Part shown: positions 33,048-43,832 of the stretch, piece by piece
How the letters are laid out: each line of letters begins with the position of its first letter
Position numbering within the stretch: the first letter of the stretch is position 1
DNA from: Anaeramoeba flamelloides
Lineage: Eukaryota; Metamonada; Anaeramoebidae
Length of the DNA stretch: 64,000 bases
Direction of reading: 5' to 3'
NCBI GenBank assembly: GCA_027625915.1
Contig: JANTQA010000033.1
Span: 8,246,001 to 8,310,000 of the forward strand
Program-made: the position numbers and the translations under genes
Notes under the pieces: model-generated
Databases searched by the model: none
What the model was told of the DNA's origin: nothing
The model's input: the letters and a program-made list of their open reading frames with translations, nothing else

Positions 33048-33597
33048 TATTAACTACCTTTATTATAAATATGCATTTTTGATTTTTGAATATATGTATG
33101 AACACTTTAAAGTTATAAAAAAAATTCGAATAATAATATATTTTTTGTTAAAAAAATGACAAATTTTATAATAAATAAAAAAGTTATAAAATTTTTTTGA
33201 TTTAATATTGGCTATAAATTATTTCCAAAAAAGTAGGGCAAATTTATTTTAATATATGTTTCTTAAACGAAATTTTCATAAAACTATTTAAATATATAAA
33301 ATCATTAAAAACAATTTATTTATTCTGGGTAATAATTCAATTAGTTTGTTAGTATGATATTCTATCAATAAAAGAAATTAAATTTCTGATCTCAATTTTA
33401 TCTGATATTTTTTAGAAGGTAAAATTTGTGTTTATTATTTTCTTTTGGATCATAAAATTTTAGTTCATAACTTGTTTAATCCAAAAAAACTTTCCAGTAG
33501 AATTAAAAAACATATAAAGGTATTTTATTATTTAAAAAATTATTTATTACCTTTTCCATATTTTTCATTTTTGATTGAAATTGGTGGTGGATTGTCT

Positions 33598-33629
33598 CCC
33601 CCCCCCAAAAAAAAAAAAAAAAAAAAAAA
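33598..33629 (+). repeat. C9A23 homopolymer junction
   Basis: Nine C residues run directly into 23 A residues. It is one of four C-run/A-run junctions on this strand between 29.9 and 35.2 kb. Confidence 0.9.
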
Positions 33630-34689
33630 TGATATTTTTTTTCATTTTTCTGAAATATTCCAACAAATATATTTAACAATCAATACCATAGTCATTGATT
33701 CAATTGTAATTAATATTAAACTTAATTTTGTATATTCAATAACCAAATAGCCCTCTAACAAAGATGTTTTTTTATATGAAACGGAAAAAATGCTACCACA
33801 CTTTTTCGGAAATTTCTTTTTATATTAACATAATATGTATTCAAATATTTACCTTAATATTCCGTTATAATAAATATATAAAATAAAATTTACACATAAT
33901 ATAATAATAATTATGAAAGGAATAAATAATTTATTCTAAAAAAAAAAGGGTTGATGTTGGTTGAAAATTTGAATAAAATTTCAATTAAATACTGCACCTT
34001 TTTTAAAAAAATATAAAATATTTATCTAGTGCTCTACCTTTAGAATTAGGCCAATTCATATATAATTTCAAAGACCTGATTAAAATCTTTGATTAAACTC
34101 ATTTATTTCAAATCAAAAAAAAAACCGAAAAGTAGTCGAAAACAAATTATTAATCACATATTGTGGATTATTTATTTATTATAAATAATCTTTCTATTAT
34201 GATTTTCGGTCATAAATATGAATTCTAGTTGTGTTTATAGTTTTTTCAGAATTCAAAAGAAACAAAAAAAAACAAATAATATATTTAATTCTTTCGAATA
34301 CTGGAAAACTTAAATATAGTAAATATGTTAATTAATCACCTTTTAAACTATATTATTATTTATATAAATATTTCAATTATTTTTTTCGTTATTTTTTTTT
34401 TTTTAATTTTGATAAAATAATTCCTTAATTACCCCCCCAATAAAAATAATTAGAGTGATATGTTTTACTAATTAAAACTTATAAAAAAATTTTATTTTTT
34501 TTTTTTTATTGTTGAAGAAGTGTAAATTATACTCTAGATACCCCTTTACTTAAATCCCCTTTAAGAAATTTAAGTGTAAAATCATTGATTTCACCGATTA
34601 TTAATTAATTAAAATAGTTTCAAACTGTTTGATTTGAAATGAATTCATTAAGATTCTTTTTTTAAATTTGTTATGAAATATTAAACTAT

Positions 34690-34870
34690 CCCTTTAATAG
34701 GAAGGATAGACCTATAAAAAATGATCAATATTTTCAATAATGTCTTGTTTTAATAAAAGAGCTCTAAATATTTGAACAACTATAGATCAAATGAAATAGG
34801 TTACTTTATTTAGTTTTTTAGAACTTTATAGAAGGTTTGAATCAATAAATTTACTAAGGTTTTAAGAATA
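34690..34870 (-). mobile_element. LINE fragment, second copy
   Basis: The minus-strand translation contains IIENIDHFL followed after one stop by VYPSY, matching IIEDFDHFLWDCPAY of the remnant at 23130-24250, with weaker similarity upstream. Stops and a lost cysteine show heavy decay. It is too short to place in a clade. Confidence 0.45.
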
Positions 34871-35215
34871 AGATTTTATTTTACAAATTTTCTTTTCGGT
34901 TACAGCTGCAATGTTTCATTTTTATTTTAATTTATATTATGATTTTTTTTTTGTAAGTTTTCCAAATCTTGTTTTAGCAAAATCCCAGTACAAGATACGG
35001 ACTCGACAGCAAAACCCTAGTCCAGGTAACGAATTGACATATTGTACAGAAAGTCCAATTCGGTTCACTTTGATTGGTCTAAAATACTTCTGTTGGATTC
35101 AGTTTCTTCACTTCAATTTATGTAAAATCTACTCTTAACAAGTTATTTTTAAGTTCTAATTGTGAACAAATAATTTAAATTTTTACTAAATATTTTTTCT
35201 CCATTTTACCCCCCC

Positions 35216-35246
<31 letters not shown>

Positions 35247-35839
35247 ATGAATCGGAAGAACACAAACAAATTCACAAAAAAATTTGGAAAAAGTAAAAGT
35301 CTAAAAAATCCAAAAAGTTTAAGATTTGATTTTTTTTTCTTTTTCAATTATTTGTAAGCTTTTGTGATATTGGAATCATTAAAACATTTTTAAAAAGTAT
35401 AAACATACATATTGGAACTCCCGACTACAATCAACAACCAACAAAAAACCCAGAACCAAGAAATATAAACAAATTAATATTATTGATAATAACAACACCA
35501 AACAAACAAACAGATAAACAAACAAACAAATATAATTACAAACAATAAAGATTTTATTAACAATACTTTAAAATAAAGATAGAAAAAAATAAAAAAAGTG
35601 AGATGGTTCTCATTAAACATTTATTGTTTCGGAATTTTTTATTTTTTCAATTCAACCCAAAAAAAAAAAAAAATAAAAAAATTTATTTTGGAATTCTTGA
35701 AAATATTACTTTAAAAAAACAAAAAACCTCGTTAACATTTGTTTTCGTTAAGAATATAACTAGACTAAAAATAAAAATAAAAATAAAAATAAAAAAAAGA
35801 AAAAGAAATAAAAAAAAAAAGAAATAAACCAATTTGTAA

Positions 35840-38080
35840 TTAATTTTCTGATTGAGAATTAATTTTCTGAATTTGTACTTTTGCCTCTTCAGAATAAACA
35901 GAATCGTTTTCTAAAACAATTTGAAAACATTTTAAAGCATTTTGCAATTTCTTTTGCTGAGCATAACATTTGCCAAGATTGAGATGATATAACATCATTT
36001 GAGGATTTAATTTGATTATTTTTTGAAATAATAATTCAGCCTTTTCCAAATTCTTTTGTTGCATTTCCAAAATCCCCAAATTGTTTATAGCTTGGTGAAG
36101 ATTAGGATTTAATTGTATCGCCTTGTTATACATTTCTCGAGCTTGTTGTATCTGCCCCAATTGTCTTTTCAATCTGCCCAAATTTATTAAAACAGATGTA
36201 TCATTTGGATTTAAATCCTGAACCTTTTTATAAAATTCTTCTGCCTTTCCGTTCTTCCCAAGTTTTTCATAGGCGAGGCCTATATTTAAGAAAATGGTAG
36301 GATCTGTCGAATCAAAATTACTCGCTTCTTGGTAGCTTTGCAGTGCACTTTGAAAATTGTCCATGCTCATGTATTCGTTACCGATTTCGATATATGCTTG
36401 AACAAACCGAGGCTTGAGTTGTATTGCGGTTTGGAAAAACTTAAGTGCGGCTTCGTGTCTTTCCAGTTTGGAATAAACAAGCCCAACTGCATAATACACC
36501 TGATAAAATTTTGGATCAGCGTCAATGACCATTTGAAACTGCTTCAGGGCTTCAGGATACTGGCCCCTTTCATATAGCATATTCCCCATATTATATCTTA
36601 TCAAGACGTTCTTTGGATCCATTTTTAATGCCTGCTGATAATTCTCAATGGCATCTTGGTATTTACCCATTTTGGCCAACAAATTCCCCATGTTGACATG
36701 CACTCCTCCTATTTTGGGATCAATTACGAGAGCCTTTTTATAATTTTGGATTGCTTTGAAATTTTTTCCTATTTTGGCATAGCATAAGCCTAAATTTATA
36801 TAGAGCTGTGGATCAATATTTAATCCAATTTCTTCTTGATTTAATTCCTTTTCCTTTTCCCTTTCTTTTTCTTTTTCTTTTTCTTTCTCTTTTTCATTCT
36901 CTTTCTCTATTTGATTCTCTTTTTTAATTTCTTTCTTTTCTTCTTGACTATTATTTTCATTTTCATTTCCATTTCTATTTTCATTTTTAATAATGCTGAT
37001 TGCTGATTTAAAATCTTCAATCGCCTTTATATATTTTTCTGTTTCCATAAACAAATTGCCCCTGTTATAGAACGCAAAATGATCATTTGGTGTAAGCTTT
37101 AAAGCCTTGGTATAACAGTCGGTGGCCTTTTCCCATTCTGCCTTCTGGCAATAATTTGCACCAAGATTGACCCAGCCCTGTGACAACTTTGGATCTAATT
37201 CAAGAGAAAGTTTATAGTATTCAATCGACTTCTCCATTTGCTCAAGATTGTCGTATACGATCCCCATGTACAAGCAGATTTGTGCGTTCTCTGGCTCCAG
37301 CTCATGCGCTCGAGTGTACGAATTGATAGCCTCTTGCATTTTTCCTAATCTTGTGAGCACATTCCCCAAATTTAGCCACGCCTTTGCGTATGTAGGGTGC
37401 ACACGTATGGCCGACTGGTAGTGCTTCAGTGACTGCAAATAGGCACCGGATCTTGCAAACAAAATCCCAATGTTGTTATGGGCAGAGGCCGTTTTGGGCG
37501 CAAGTTCCAATGCCCTTTGGTATTGCTTGAGTGCCTCAGATCCCTTGGACATTTGGGATAAAACGACACCCATGTTGTTGTGTACTCTTGCTTGATCGGG
37601 CAACAGCTTTAGGGAGATCTTGTAGTTCTTGAGCGCCTCTTTGAGGTTGCCCATGGCGTGCAAGAGATTTGCATAGTTATAATAGATACTGGGGTCTTCA
37701 GAACGTAAGGTAATCGCTGTCGCATATGCCTCGCAGGCATTTTTATATTTCCCTACAGTCCCAAAGACGATTCCTAAATTGTTGTATGCCTCACAATGCA
37801 CACGAGACAGCTGTGTTGCTGTTTCTAAATGCTCAATCGATTCCTTGTATTTCCCTTTCCGATACAGCACAATCCCAATGTTGTTATGCGCATCTGCGTT
37901 ATTGGGCGCCAATAATAACGCTTGTTCATAACTTTCTAATGCCTTGTCGAGTTTGTTGCTATCCGCAAATAAATCACCTTGCTTTAGTAAGGAGAGAGGA
38001 TCACTCGTAGAAGTTTTTTGATCAGAAAGTGTTGGTGGTTGTAATTTTTTTAAAAATTGCTCTAAAGATTTGTCAGTCAT
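35840..38080 (-). CDS. TPR superhelix protein, OGT-like repeats, no catalytic domain
   Basis: 746 residues from the ATG at 38080, a single exon. Nearly the whole protein is tetratricopeptide repeats: I count 19 units of 34 residues with the canonical W/Y-LG-Y-A-F/Y-A-P pattern (for example ADAHNNIGIVLYRKGKYKES, AKAWLNLGNVLTRLGKMQEA). The repeats carry the Asn-rich inner ladder (NN, NLG, NMG) typical of the O-GlcNAc transferase and bacterial OGT-like TPR superhelix. Between repeats 10 and 11 (about residues 385-430) sits an inserted charged linker with KEKEKEKEKEREKEKE. The protein ends shortly after repeat 19 with no glycosyltransferase-41 domain, so it is more likely a scaffold or adaptor than OGT. 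Base composition is less AT-rich than the surroundings, as expected for conserved coding DNA. Confidence 0.92.
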   Translation of the reverse strand: MTDKSLEQFLKKLQPPTLSDQKTSTSDPLSLLKQGDLFADSNKLDKALESYEQALLLAPNNADAHNNIGIVLYRKGKYKESIEHLETATQLSRVHCEAYNNLGIVFGTVGKYKNACEAYATAITLRSEDPSIYYNYANLLHAMGNLKEALKNYKISLKLLPDQARVHNNMGVVLSQMSKGSEALKQYQRALELAPKTASAHNNIGILFARSGAYLQSLKHYQSAIRVHPTYAKAWLNLGNVLTRLGKMQEAINSYTRAHELEPENAQICLYMGIVYDNLEQMEKSIEYYKLSLELDPKLSQGWVNLGANYCQKAEWEKATDCYTKALKLTPNDHFAFYNRGNLFMETEKYIKAIEDFKSAISIIKNENRNGNENENNSQEEKKEIKKENQIEKENEKEKEKEKEKEREKEKELNQEEIGLNIDPQLYINLGLCYAKIGKNFKAIQNYKKALVIDPKIGGVHVNMGNLLAKMGKYQDAIENYQQALKMDPKNVLIRYNMGNMLYERGQYPEALKQFQMVIDADPKFYQVYYAVGLVYSKLERHEAALKFFQTAIQLKPRFVQAYIEIGNEYMSMDNFQSALQSYQEASNFDSTDPTIFLNIGLAYEKLGKNGKAEEFYKKVQDLNPNDTSVLINLGRLKRQLGQIQQAREMYNKAIQLNPNLHQAINNLGILEMQQKNLEKAELLFQKIIKLNPQMMLYHLNLGKCYAQQKKLQNALKCFQIVLENDSVYSEEAKVQIQKINSQSEN

Positions 38081-38429
38081 TATTCGATCAGTTGTTCTTG
38101 TTAAGTAAAGAGTTGTTTTTTTTTTATTTTTTATTTTGGAAATAAAAGCAAAACAGAAGAAAAAAATGATAATAATTTTGTTTTACTTGTTTGTGTTTTT
38201 TTTTTTTCATGAGTCCAAGGATACCCTGACAAATCAAATCTTTTTTTACATTATTTATTTGATTTGTAGAGAAAGTTTGGTTCTTAGTCATCCATTAATG
38301 TTGAAGATATCTTTTGGTTCCTATGAAAAAATTAAATTTAATCAAAAGTTTTTATAAGGAGGAAGTGAAATTTCAAGAAAAATTTTTTTTTTTTTTATTG
38401 GTTTAGAAGAAGTGGCGATTTAAAAATTC

Positions 38430-38660
38430 CTATTTTGAATAAGGGTTTTAGTGTTCTCTAAACAATAATTTTTCACTATATAAATCAAATTATTTTGAAC
38501 CAAGTTTTATTTTCTTCTTCTTGTTCCATCACAGCATCTAATTCAATATTCAATAGTATATCTAGGATCAAACTAATTTTGGTGGTAAACTTCGTTGTTA
38601 TTTTGAGAAGAATTTAAAGTAAGGATTGAATTTGTTTTAACAGTTTTTTTATTTTTATTC
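38430..38660 (+). repeat. Dispersed repeat H, copy 1
   Basis: Weak but collinear similarity to 48780-48990: a TTTTATTTTTCTTCTT-like tract, TTGTTCCA, AATTCAATATTCAATAGTATATC, then TCAAACTAATTTT. It could be an old transposon remnant. No ends are recognised. Confidence 0.35.
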
Positions 38661-40290
38661 TATTTAGAGGAAATTTTTGTTTTTTTTCTTTTGGAAATAA
38701 TTTCCGGTAATTCAATCTATTTTTTGAGATTTATAGTCAAATTGTCTTCTTGGCCTGCTTCAAATTACCTCTAAAATATTACATTTAAGGATATTCATTC
38801 TAAATGAATTCTTCCAATATCTTCCAAAAGTATTTCTTCCTTTTGGGTTAAGGTGTCCAAGATCCTTTATTCAACGATTCCAAGAAATTTTCCTTTAATT
38901 AAGATAGTTTTTTTTTATTTTTATTTTTTCTTCCACCCGAAAACATAACTTAATAAGAACTTATAAATATACCTCAAAAGACATTTATAAAAGTATTTTT
39001 TTTCATTAAAACAACTATTTCTTCATTTATTCTAATAAGTCTTAAAAATCCAACATTTTTCAAGATAAATCAATACTACCCAGATAAATACTTTGTTGAA
39101 TGAGGTATTTCAATAGAACAAAAAAAAAAAAAAACCTGAAAATAAAATACATATATTGTATATAAAAAAATTCTTTTTATCTATGGATATAAGATCTTGT
39201 ACACCTTAAATAAATGGAAGAATTACTTTTCTAAGTTATATTCAAAATTTAATTAGAAGTCTAGCTTAATTTTTTATTTTTGGAATTATTTTTTGAATAG
39301 AATAACTTTAAGAAGCTAATATCATGCTTGAATTATTTTCATTTGGAAATAATCATTTTGTTATGATTTGGTTTGGAACTGAAGAACAAAAAAAAATGAT
39401 AATGTTATGAATAATATAAGAAGATATTGAGAATTTCAAAGAATGTTGATTAATACAATCTTTGCACTATAATCATATTATTTATATATTAATCAAGATA
39501 TGAAAAAAAAGAATGATTACAAATCGGGATTTTTGAAATAAATGAATCAATATCAGTTACTAGATATTTTTGTGACACCTGTATCTATCTTGTTATAACT
39601 AAAAAACAAAAACAAAAAAAAAAATATTTTGTTATTTTTTAATAATAATTTGAAAAAGTTCTTCAAATGAAATGCCCACATCTTTTTTTTTTTTTTTTGA
39701 TTTTGAAAAAAATACCACTTATTGGATACTAGAATAAATTTTAAAATTATTAAAATCAGGGAGAAAAAAATAACAAAGAATTATAGAAATAGCATGAATA
39801 TTGAATATATCTGTTATTTAAAATAACATAATTAATAATTAAATGTTCAATTATAATGGCATGAATGAATAATGTAGCTATTTTGTATATTATTATTAAA
39901 ATATCACTTATACGACTGTGATCTTTAGTAGAGTTTGTATCAAATAATATTTTAAAAAAAAATCAAAATAATACCACAATTGTTCTTTAGAAGTTAGTTT
40001 TATTGAGTTTCAAAAGGAAATTTAAAAAATGAAAAAGAGTCTATAAAAGAAAAAAATTCCTGTAAAAATTTATCCAAAAAAGAACCATTTTTCTTTTTTT
40101 GGAAGAGTTCCATTTTTTTTTTTTTTTTAAAATAAGCTATAAAATATTTTTAAACAAAATTTATTTTTTAAACAGGATATTATTTTTATTTAAATACTAA
40201 ACAACTATTACTAAAAAATTATTTCTACTTAGATATATATTTGTTGTAAATTGAATATAAACCCCAATTAATAATTTTCAACATAGCATA

Positions 40291-40485
40291 CAGTCAGTTC
40301 CAGTTTTAAGGCACAAACTTTCAACAGAATTTAAGGCACTACAAAATCTCAAATTAAGGCAAAAAATTTGTAATTTGTATTTTTACAATTTATTTTACAA
40401 GAATCTGAATTTTGTACCTTAATTTGAGATTTTTATTGTGCCTTAAATTTCGTTGAAGTTTATGTCTTAAAAGTGGAACTGACTG
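40291..40485. mobile_element. 195-bp TA-flanked MITE, family C copy 1
   Basis: Near-perfect inverted repeats of about 80 bp. The left end starts CAGTCAGTTCCAGTTTTAAG and the right end read inward starts CAGTCAGTTCCACTTTTAAG. TA lies immediately outside both (40289-40290 and 40486-40487). CAGT ends with a TA duplication are typical of Tc1/mariner-derived MITEs. It has no coding capacity. The whole element can fold into one long hairpin. Confidence 0.85.
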
Positions 40486-41339
40486 TAATTTAATTTTTCA
40501 ATAAAAAATATTATTTAATTAATTTTTGAAGAAATACCATATAAGGAACATTAACAAAAAGAAATGTTAACAATTGTTTATAAATTACAATACCTCACAA
40601 AACAAAAAATAAATAATTCCCAGTATTAATAAACCAAGTATACGTATTACAACTTTTGGAGAGAGAAGCACGAAAACCGATATTGATCATATTATTGGAA
40701 TATTGTTTGATCAAATATTTATATAATACCAATTAATTTTATTTAAATTCTTTTATTTAAACGAATTCAACTTTAGTATAATATCAATCATTCGAAAAAG
40801 ATATTGATTGAAGTTAATGTATTACAGAATTCAAAAAATTAAATGAAATAATAAACTAAAAAATTCGAAAATATTTTACAAAAATCAAAATTATTTTAAA
40901 TTTGAAAAAAATTGTACTATTGTGATTAATTTACCTGTTTAATTGTTCAAAAAAATTGAATTGTTATTTAGTTACTCAACCAACCTTTAAATTAGAATTT
41001 TATAGAGATAAATTTTTTAGTAAAGTATTTTTTTTCAAGAATTCAGATTTGTTATTAAACTTTTTTTTTTCTAAATTTTTTTTTTGTTTTTAATTTCTTT
41101 ACAATGTCTTTTTTTCACATAACCCCTAGATAATTTCCAACTCTAAAGCTTGAATCCTTCTCAATTATAAACTAAACAGATTTTATAGAAATTTCTATCC
41201 AGTTAAGTCTGTTGTATTCGATTTAAGTTTGGATTCTTTAATGTCAAGCCATAAACAAGTTAAATTTGTATGGGAACTGATCATGAACAAGTCTAGCAAT
41301 TTTTTTATTCGTTTTTTTTTTTTTTTTTCACTTTTACCC

Positions 41340-41728
41340 CTAAACACCTAAAAAAAAAAATTATAAAAGAAGGTGAATACAAAATACTTAAATGATGAAT
41401 TTGGAATAAGTAAAAAGCACTATCACCAAAGTAAATAGTATCAAAAAACCCAATAATCTTATTTCCAAACAATTTTACTTTTCTTAAAAGAAATTGAGAT
41501 TTTTTGCAAGAGACATTGCATTGAAAGGTGCCAAAACTTTTTTTAATTTTTTATTTTTTCAAAAATTTATCATTTTGTGAGGTATTTCTTTCATAAATCT
41601 CAACTATAATCAGAGGTTTATTATTTTTATTATTATCAAACAATCGTATGTTGGTTGATTCTTAAAAAAAAAAAAAAAAAATGAATTTTGCATATTTGAC
41701 TTGCTCAATTTGAGTGAAATGGGGTTTA
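41340..41728 (+). repeat. Dispersed repeat G, copy 2
   Basis: Counterpart of 7320-7660. The right border is GAGTGAAATGGGGTTTA, like the ends of the TA-flanked elements here. The minus strand has a moderately open frame (for example SQFLLRKVKLFGNKIIGFFD), perhaps the trace of a transposase. The left border is uncertain. Confidence 0.4.
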
Positions 41729-42396
41729 CATTGGACATAATCATTTTAAAGGCGACTACTGCTGTTTATTCACAGATTAAAATAAATATTTTTTTCAAAT
41801 AAAGTAGATTTTTGCAAATAAAAATAAAAATAATTGAATTTAAAAAAAAGCTGAAATAAAAAACTACAAATATTCGAAATTATAAATTCTTAAATTAATA
41901 ATAATTCAAATTTTCCAAAGATTTAAGCTAAAAGTTTTTCATTAATTTTTCATAAAATATTTAAAAAGTTTTGAAATAAAAAATCTGTTTCAGTTGATCC
42001 AAAAAACCTAATAGGATAAAAAAAAGGTAAAAAAATTTCTATTGTTTCTTACAAGATACTTTAGTAACTAAAAACAAATAAATTCTTATTCAGATTATTT
42101 CAATTTCCTAGTTAAGTTAACCAATACCAAAATTTATTTTTTTAATTTACATCTTGTTAAAATATTACTGGTATTTTATTGGTTATTATACATGTTTATC
42201 AATAGTACCGTTAATCAAATAAAAAAAGATGAAATTCTATTTTGTATTAGAGAATAAATAATTATCGACTTTTGAAAAAACGAATCTTAAAATGATATTC
42301 AAATTACTAAACGAGAAGACAATTTCACCTGATCTTATTGTATATTTTTTTTTCAATCCAAGTTACAAATTCATAAATAAAGATTGATTTGTAAAC

Positions 42397-43113
42397 TAAA
42401 CTCTTTTTCAAACAAAAGGACACACCTGTCAAATCATCAATATCATTGAATTTGATTGTTAATAAGATAATTACATATTGGTGATTTTCATTTTAATTAT
42501 TCATTTTTTCATTTTTTGTTTTTGTTATTTTTGGGTATTGAACAGTTCGAAAATGAAAAAACAAGATCAGATAAGAAAAACCAATTTGGAAATAATCTGC
42601 CAGTATAAAAATGGAAAAAGTTCAAGTTTGATTTCGAAATGAGCTAGATATACGAGTTTTGAAAAACCATTATTGGATTGGTGTATGGAACAAAGAAAAA
42701 AAAAAACTAAAAAAAAAAAAAAATCCAATAAAATACCCAGATGAATTTGCGGCTTTATCTTGAAAATGAGACTTTAAAGAACAAAAGTTTAACCTAACCA
42801 GAGATATCAATAAAATGTAACGAACTTTTTCCAAATTCGCCGTGTTAAACGGTTTTTATTGATTTTATAATTTTTTTTCTGTACAATTTACAAAACGAGA
42901 TTTCTCATTTCAAATAAAAGGTGACATCAATTTTTAAAGTATTTAATTTTTAATTTTTATTGTTTTGTTTTCATGAGTTTTAAAGATTCAACTTGAGTGT
43001 TTTTTTATATTTTAAAGAGTTTCTTTGATTTTAGAATGATACTACAATTAACTTGATTCAATTATGAATAATTCTTGAAATTTTCTGTGACCTTTTATTT
43101 GAAAAAGAGTTTA
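42397..43113 (+). mobile_element. 717-bp TA-flanked transposon F, copy 2 (pogo-like remnant)
   Basis: Inverted counterpart of 25562-26278. The ends read TAAACTCTTTTTCAAACAAA and, inward from the right, TAAACTCTTTTTCAAATAAA, better matched than in copy 1. The plus strand reads NLEIICQYKNGKSSSLISK before a stop, then LLDWCMEQRKK, the same helix-turn-helix trace. It has no catalytic domain. Equal length and well-kept ends suggest that both are copies of one non-autonomous family. Confidence 0.72.
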
Positions 43114-43250
43114 TTTTCAAAGATCAATTTTGAAAAAGTTTGATTCACTTTTTTACAATGTTTGTCACACTTTCTGAAAAACAAATTTTTTGTGATAGAA
43201 TTTATCACAGCTTACCGCACCCTCCAAAAAAAAATATTTTTTCACCCATA

Positions 43251-43498
43251 CCCTAATAAAAAAAGTTTTTTATGACATGTTATAAACGTGTTGAAAAGGT
43301 GTTATAAACGTTTAAAATGCTATAAAAACTTTTATAACATAAATGTTTGTTATAAAGTGTGTTATAAAATTTGTAACATGTTATATGCCCTGTTACAAGA
43401 ATATTTTTTTAAAAAATATTGAAAAAATCATCATGTAAAAGGAAATTTTGTTATAAAAATGTTATATAGATGTTATAAAAAAATTTTTTTTATTAGGG
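43251..43498. mobile_element. 248-bp TA-flanked MITE K with GTTATAAA boxes
   Basis: The ends are CCCTAATAAAAAAAGTTTT and, read inward, CCCTAATAAAAAAAATTTTT, with TA outside each. The interior is filled with repeated GTTATAAA or close variants (at least six exact, others degenerate), in both orientations. A related terminus (TTTTTATTAGGG) appears again near 43680-43696, hinting at a second or nested copy. It is non-coding. Confidence 0.65.
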
Positions 43499-43832
43499 TA
43501 GTTTTCGAAGAAAATTTTTTTGGGTATTTTTAAGGCTCTTTGACTATTTTTTCTTTTTTTTTCAAAGTAATTAAAATGAAATATTTAATTTACTTTTTGA
43601 AATGATCAGAAATTTCTTTTTTTGTGATAATTTATGATGTAAAATTTCATTTATCACATATAATATAGGTTTTGTAATTTTTTTTTTATTAGGGCAATTG
43701 TTAAAAAGCAAAATTAAAAATATTAATATTCCAAGTGTTTTAGTTTTTTAATGAAATTTATTTTTAGTACATTTTTTATATTTGATGTTATTGATTCTGT
43801 AAATAATAATAATACTGTATCCAAAATTATTA

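Larger units (their letters stand above)
33048..35839. other. Intergenic region
   Basis: Includes C9A23 at 33598-33629, further C7-A runs at 34432 and 35209, and a LINE fragment at 34690-34870. A slightly less AT-rich patch at about 34975-35100 carries no feature that I recognise. Many A-rich words precede the TPR gene's stop. Confidence 0.5.
38081..43832. other. Intergenic region with several transposon remnants
   Basis: The largest gene-free stretch of the right half. It contains repeat H copy 1 (38430-38660), MITE C copy 1 (40291-40485), repeat G copy 2 (41340-41728), transposon F copy 2 (42397-43113) and MITE K (43251-43498). No cellular gene is apparent. Confidence 0.6.

Noticed and set aside
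34911-35138. 75-codon frame with a less AT-rich stretch, considered as gene or tRNA
   Set aside because: The start is F/Y noise, no tRNA T-loop or cloverleaf could be drawn on either strand, and no protein family is recognised.
35603-35827. 74-codon Lys-rich plus-strand frame near the TPR stop
   Set aside because: Made of poly-A and AAAATA repeats; no protein features.
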